Below are positions 4,889 to 6,443 of a stretch of DNA of 6,443 nt, in pieces. The DNA lies in assembly GCA_035576205.1 (NCBI GenBank), contig DATLWR010000097.1, forward strand, positions 1-6,443, given 5' to 3'. The position numbers were made by a program, and so were the translations under genes. Position 1 is the stretch's first letter. Each line of letters begins with the position of its first letter. The notes below the pieces were generated by a model. The model saw only the letters and a list, made by a program, of their open reading frames with translations, was not told the DNA's origin and did not search any database. This DNA comes from DATLWR01 sp035576205. Its GTDB lineage: Bacteria; Pseudomonadota; Zetaproteobacteria; Mariprofundales; Mariprofundaceae.

Positions 4889-5548
4889 ATGAATATCGAC
4901 AGCATTATCGTCAATATCAGTATCTGGGCCTTGCCCGTGATCTTCGCCGTGGTGCTGCACGAAGTGGCGCACGGCTGGGTGGCCTTCAAGCTGGGTGACG
5001 ACACGGCCTACTGGATGGGACGGCTGACGCTCAATCCGATCAAGCACATCGACCCGGTCGGAACGATCCTGATCCCGTTGGTGTTGCTGGTACTGCACAC
5101 CGGTTTCATGTTCGGCTACGCCAAGCCGGTGCCGATCGACTACCGCAAGCTCCGGCATCCGAAGCAGGACATGATCTGGGTAGCGCTGGCTGGTCCGCTC
5201 ACCAATCTGCTGCTGGCGCTGCTTTCCACCGGCCTGCTGTGGATCGCAGCGCAGTTGCCGGCAACCGCCGCCTGGTTTGCCGATCCCCTGGCGTTGATGG
5301 CGCAGGCCTCCATCCTGATCAATCTGGTGCTCTGTATCTTCAATCTGCTGCCGTTGCCGCCGCTGGACGGCGGCCGCGTGGCAGTCGGTCTGCTGCCGGG
5401 ACCATGGGCTTACCGGTTGTCACGCGTGGAGCCCTACGGGTTCCTGATTATCGTGACATTGCTGGTGCTGAATGTACTGCCGGCGATCATTGGCCCGCTG
5501 GTGATGGGGGCCTTCAACCTGCTCACCTCCGGGCTCATCCAGCCCTGA
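4889..5548 (+). CDS. Site-2-type membrane metalloprotease (peptidase M50 family)
   Basis: The 219-residue integral membrane protein has the S2P/M50 signature. The zinc motif H-E-V-A-H (24-28) lies in the first membrane helix, followed by N-P-I-K-H-I-D-P-V-G-T (49-59), the G-Y-A-K-P-V-P segment (76-82), A-G-P-L-T-N (101-106), and the third zinc ligand in P-L-D-G-G-R (158-163, D160). About five or six hydrophobic segments are visible (around 10-30, 57-75, 96-122, 137-153, 184-210). It belongs to the short bacterial class without a PDZ domain, and its length is normal for that class. Such enzymes cut transmembrane substrates within the bilayer, but the natural substrates of the short class are largely unknown. 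The ATG at 4889 is chosen for its ribosome binding site over the GTG two codons earlier. It is first of three closely packed genes (12 bases to the PAP2 gene). No anti-sigma factor or sigma factor gene lies nearby to suggest an RseP-like role. Confidence 0.94.
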   Translation: MNIDSIIVNISIWALPVIFAVVLHEVAHGWVAFKLGDDTAYWMGRLTLNPIKHIDPVGTILIPLVLLVLHTGFMFGYAKPVPIDYRKLRHPKQDMIWVALAGPLTNLLLALLSTGLLWIAAQLPATAAWFADPLALMAQASILINLVLCIFNLLPLPPLDGGRVAVGLLPGPWAYRLSRVEPYGFLIIVTLLVLNVLPAIIGPLVMGAFNLLTSGLIQP

Positions 5549-5560
5549 AGATTCTGCTGA

Positions 5561-6187
5561 ATGCCTGGCGTTGTAGCAAAAGAAAAACACCAACTAATAA
5601 CTTATCTGTATTGGGTATTCTGGATCAGTGTCGCATTTTTCTCCGTGTATCCGAGCGCCAACTGGCTGACCGACCACAGGGATGAGTTGTTTCAACTCTA
5701 CCTGCCTTTCGAACTTTCCATCCCATTTGTTCCGCAGTTTATCTGGGTTTACCTGTCGATGTACCTGCTTTTTCTTATGCCTGCCTTCGTTTTGGCACCG
5801 ACAGATATGCCGCGTCTCGGCAAACAGCTGATTGCCGGCACGTTGATTTCGGGCGTGCTGTTCCTGCTGCTTCCGGCGAGCCTGGGGTTTACCCGCGCGC
5901 TTCCGGATACAGCACCATACGACAGCATTTTCTCCACTATCTTCAGCATTGACCGGCCGCATAACCTTGTGCCGTCGCTGCATGTGGTTTTTTCCTCCTG
6001 CATCATGCTGGCCATAGCAGAAAGGAGCCGTGGCTGGATAAGTGGCTTGTTAATGCTCTGGTTGGCAGCCATAATCGGATCGACCTTATTGGTACATCAA
6101 CATCACGTGCTGGATGTGGCTTCAGGATTGGCATTAACAATCATCCTTCGTGCTTATTACAGGGGTGGGCCATGTTCAGACGAGTAG
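5561..6187 (+). CDS. PAP2-superfamily membrane phosphatase/transferase
   Basis: The 208-residue protein has about six hydrophobic segments (around 12-30, 58-79, 88-108, 138-153, 158-178, 184-198). The PAP2 active-site pieces are present: D-R-P (131-133) as the first motif, P-S-L-H (138-141) as the second, and H-Q-H-H-V-L-D (179-185) as the third, with the His and Asp of the H-x3-D motif. The usual lysine of K-x6-R-P is not evident; the N-x2-P-S-L-H form resembles the PAP2_3/inositol-phosphotransferase-like branch. Members remove or transfer phosphate on lipid substrates such as phosphatidic acid or undecaprenyl pyrophosphate, with the catalytic site on the outer face of the inner membrane. 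The substrate here cannot be named. The start at 5561 has only a weak GAAG about 10 bases upstream, and the gene lies 12 bases after the M50 stop, so it probably depends on read-through and coupling. Its 3' end overlaps the next gene by 16 bases. Confidence 0.9.
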   Translation: MPGVVAKEKHQLITYLYWVFWISVAFFSVYPSANWLTDHRDELFQLYLPFELSIPFVPQFIWVYLSMYLLFLMPAFVLAPTDMPRLGKQLIAGTLISGVLFLLLPASLGFTRALPDTAPYDSIFSTIFSIDRPHNLVPSLHVVFSSCIMLAIAERSRGWISGLLMLWLAAIIGSTLLVHQHHVLDVASGLALTIILRAYYRGGPCSDE

Positions 6188-6443
6188 TTGTTGCTTCATT
6201 ATTGTTGTTCTGTTGCGTCGGCAACGTTTACGCCGAAGGCGAACCGGATGCTGCCATTCACAATGAACTTCGCGCCATTCTCAAACAGGCGGAAAATGCC
6301 ATCAACAGTGGCAATTACGATGCTATGTTGCCGGTGCTCAGCAAGAACCTTCGTATTACACCAATTGATCAGGAGTTTCTCGCGAACAGGCAGGATGTCT
6401 CCAATTATTTCAAGAAGTGGTTTGGCAAGGGCGGTTATCTCAA
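6172..6443 (+). CDS. Secreted NTF2-like (SnoaL/DUF4440-type) protein, 3'-truncated by window edge
   Basis: The frame opens at the ATG at 6172, inside the end of the PAP2 gene, and is still open at the window end (90 codons). The first 21 residues form a Sec signal peptide: R-R near the start, a V/A/L-rich core, and probable cleavage after V-Y-A. The mature start E-G-E-P is followed by a helix (AAIHNELRAILKQAENAIN), then S-G-N-Y-D-A-M-L-P-V-L-S-K-N-L-R-I-T-P. The helix plus G-(N/D)-x-D-x(n)-L-S-x-N pattern is typical of the first part of NTF2-like folds, which bind small ligands or serve as scaffolds. A later helix (NRQDVSNYFKKWF) fits as well. AGGGG about 7 bases upstream serves as ribosome binding site, and the 16-base overlap suggests coupling to the PAP2 gene. 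Expected in the periplasm. The signal peptide is clear; the fold call is moderate because the gene is incomplete. Confidence 0.8.
   Translation, partial: MFRRVVVASLLLFCCVGNVYAEGEPDAAIHNELRAILKQAENAINSGNYDAMLPVLSKNLRITPIDQEFLANRQDVSNYFKKWFGKGGYL

Noticed and set aside
5239..5685. 148-codon plus-strand frame overlapping the M50 and PAP2 genes
   Set aside because: It is out of frame with both recognised genes and its Arg/Gly/Ala-rich translation is typical of a shifted reading of G+C-rich coding DNA.

Overview
The window is gene-dense DNA of moderate G+C, with Shine-Dalgarno-led genes of a Gram-negative type (a Sec signal peptide with an A-x-A site, a periplasmic-type protein, a membrane S2P protease and a PAP2 enzyme). 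This suggests a pseudomonadotan (proteobacterial) chromosome. A zetaproteobacterium or a beta/gammaproteobacterium would fit, but the sequence alone does not settle it. I see no RNA genes, insertion sequences, CRISPR arrays or phage genes.

Left part (1-4223): a small-GTPase signalling neighbourhood. It opens with the 3' part of a roadblock/LC7 gene whose start lies outside the window. Two paralogous 134-residue roadblock-like genes follow (368-772 and 900-1304). Their first 147 bases are only about 72% identical, but the next 221 bases match at all but 4 positions, which looks like recent gene conversion. A hairpin and T-run at 1333-1360 ends this set. On the opposite strand, 1359-2954 encodes a 531-residue protein that appears to join a protein-kinase-like N-terminal domain to a calcineurin-like metallophosphoesterase. 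Divergent from it, 3007-3663 encodes a possible PATAN/DUF4388-like protein. It overlaps by one base (TAATG) an MglA/COG2229-type small GTPase (3663-4223). Roadblock proteins are the known regulators or partners of such GTPases (MglB-MglA, and the conservon CvnB-CvnD), so the likely reading is a GTPase switch with several roadblock subunits, an adaptor, and perhaps a kinase/phosphatase.

Middle (4224-4888): a convergent gap with two overlapping inverted repeats, then a small secreted Ig-like protein gene on the minus strand (start reset to 4715), then a 173-base divergent intergenic region with a perfect 12-base palindrome.

Right part (4889-6443): a tight plus-strand operon of a site-2-type M50 metalloprotease, a PAP2-family membrane phosphatase or transferase, and the 5' part of a secreted NTF2-like protein that runs off the window. 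Gaps are 12 bases and then a 16-base overlap. These look like envelope or housekeeping genes with no evident link to the GTPase module.
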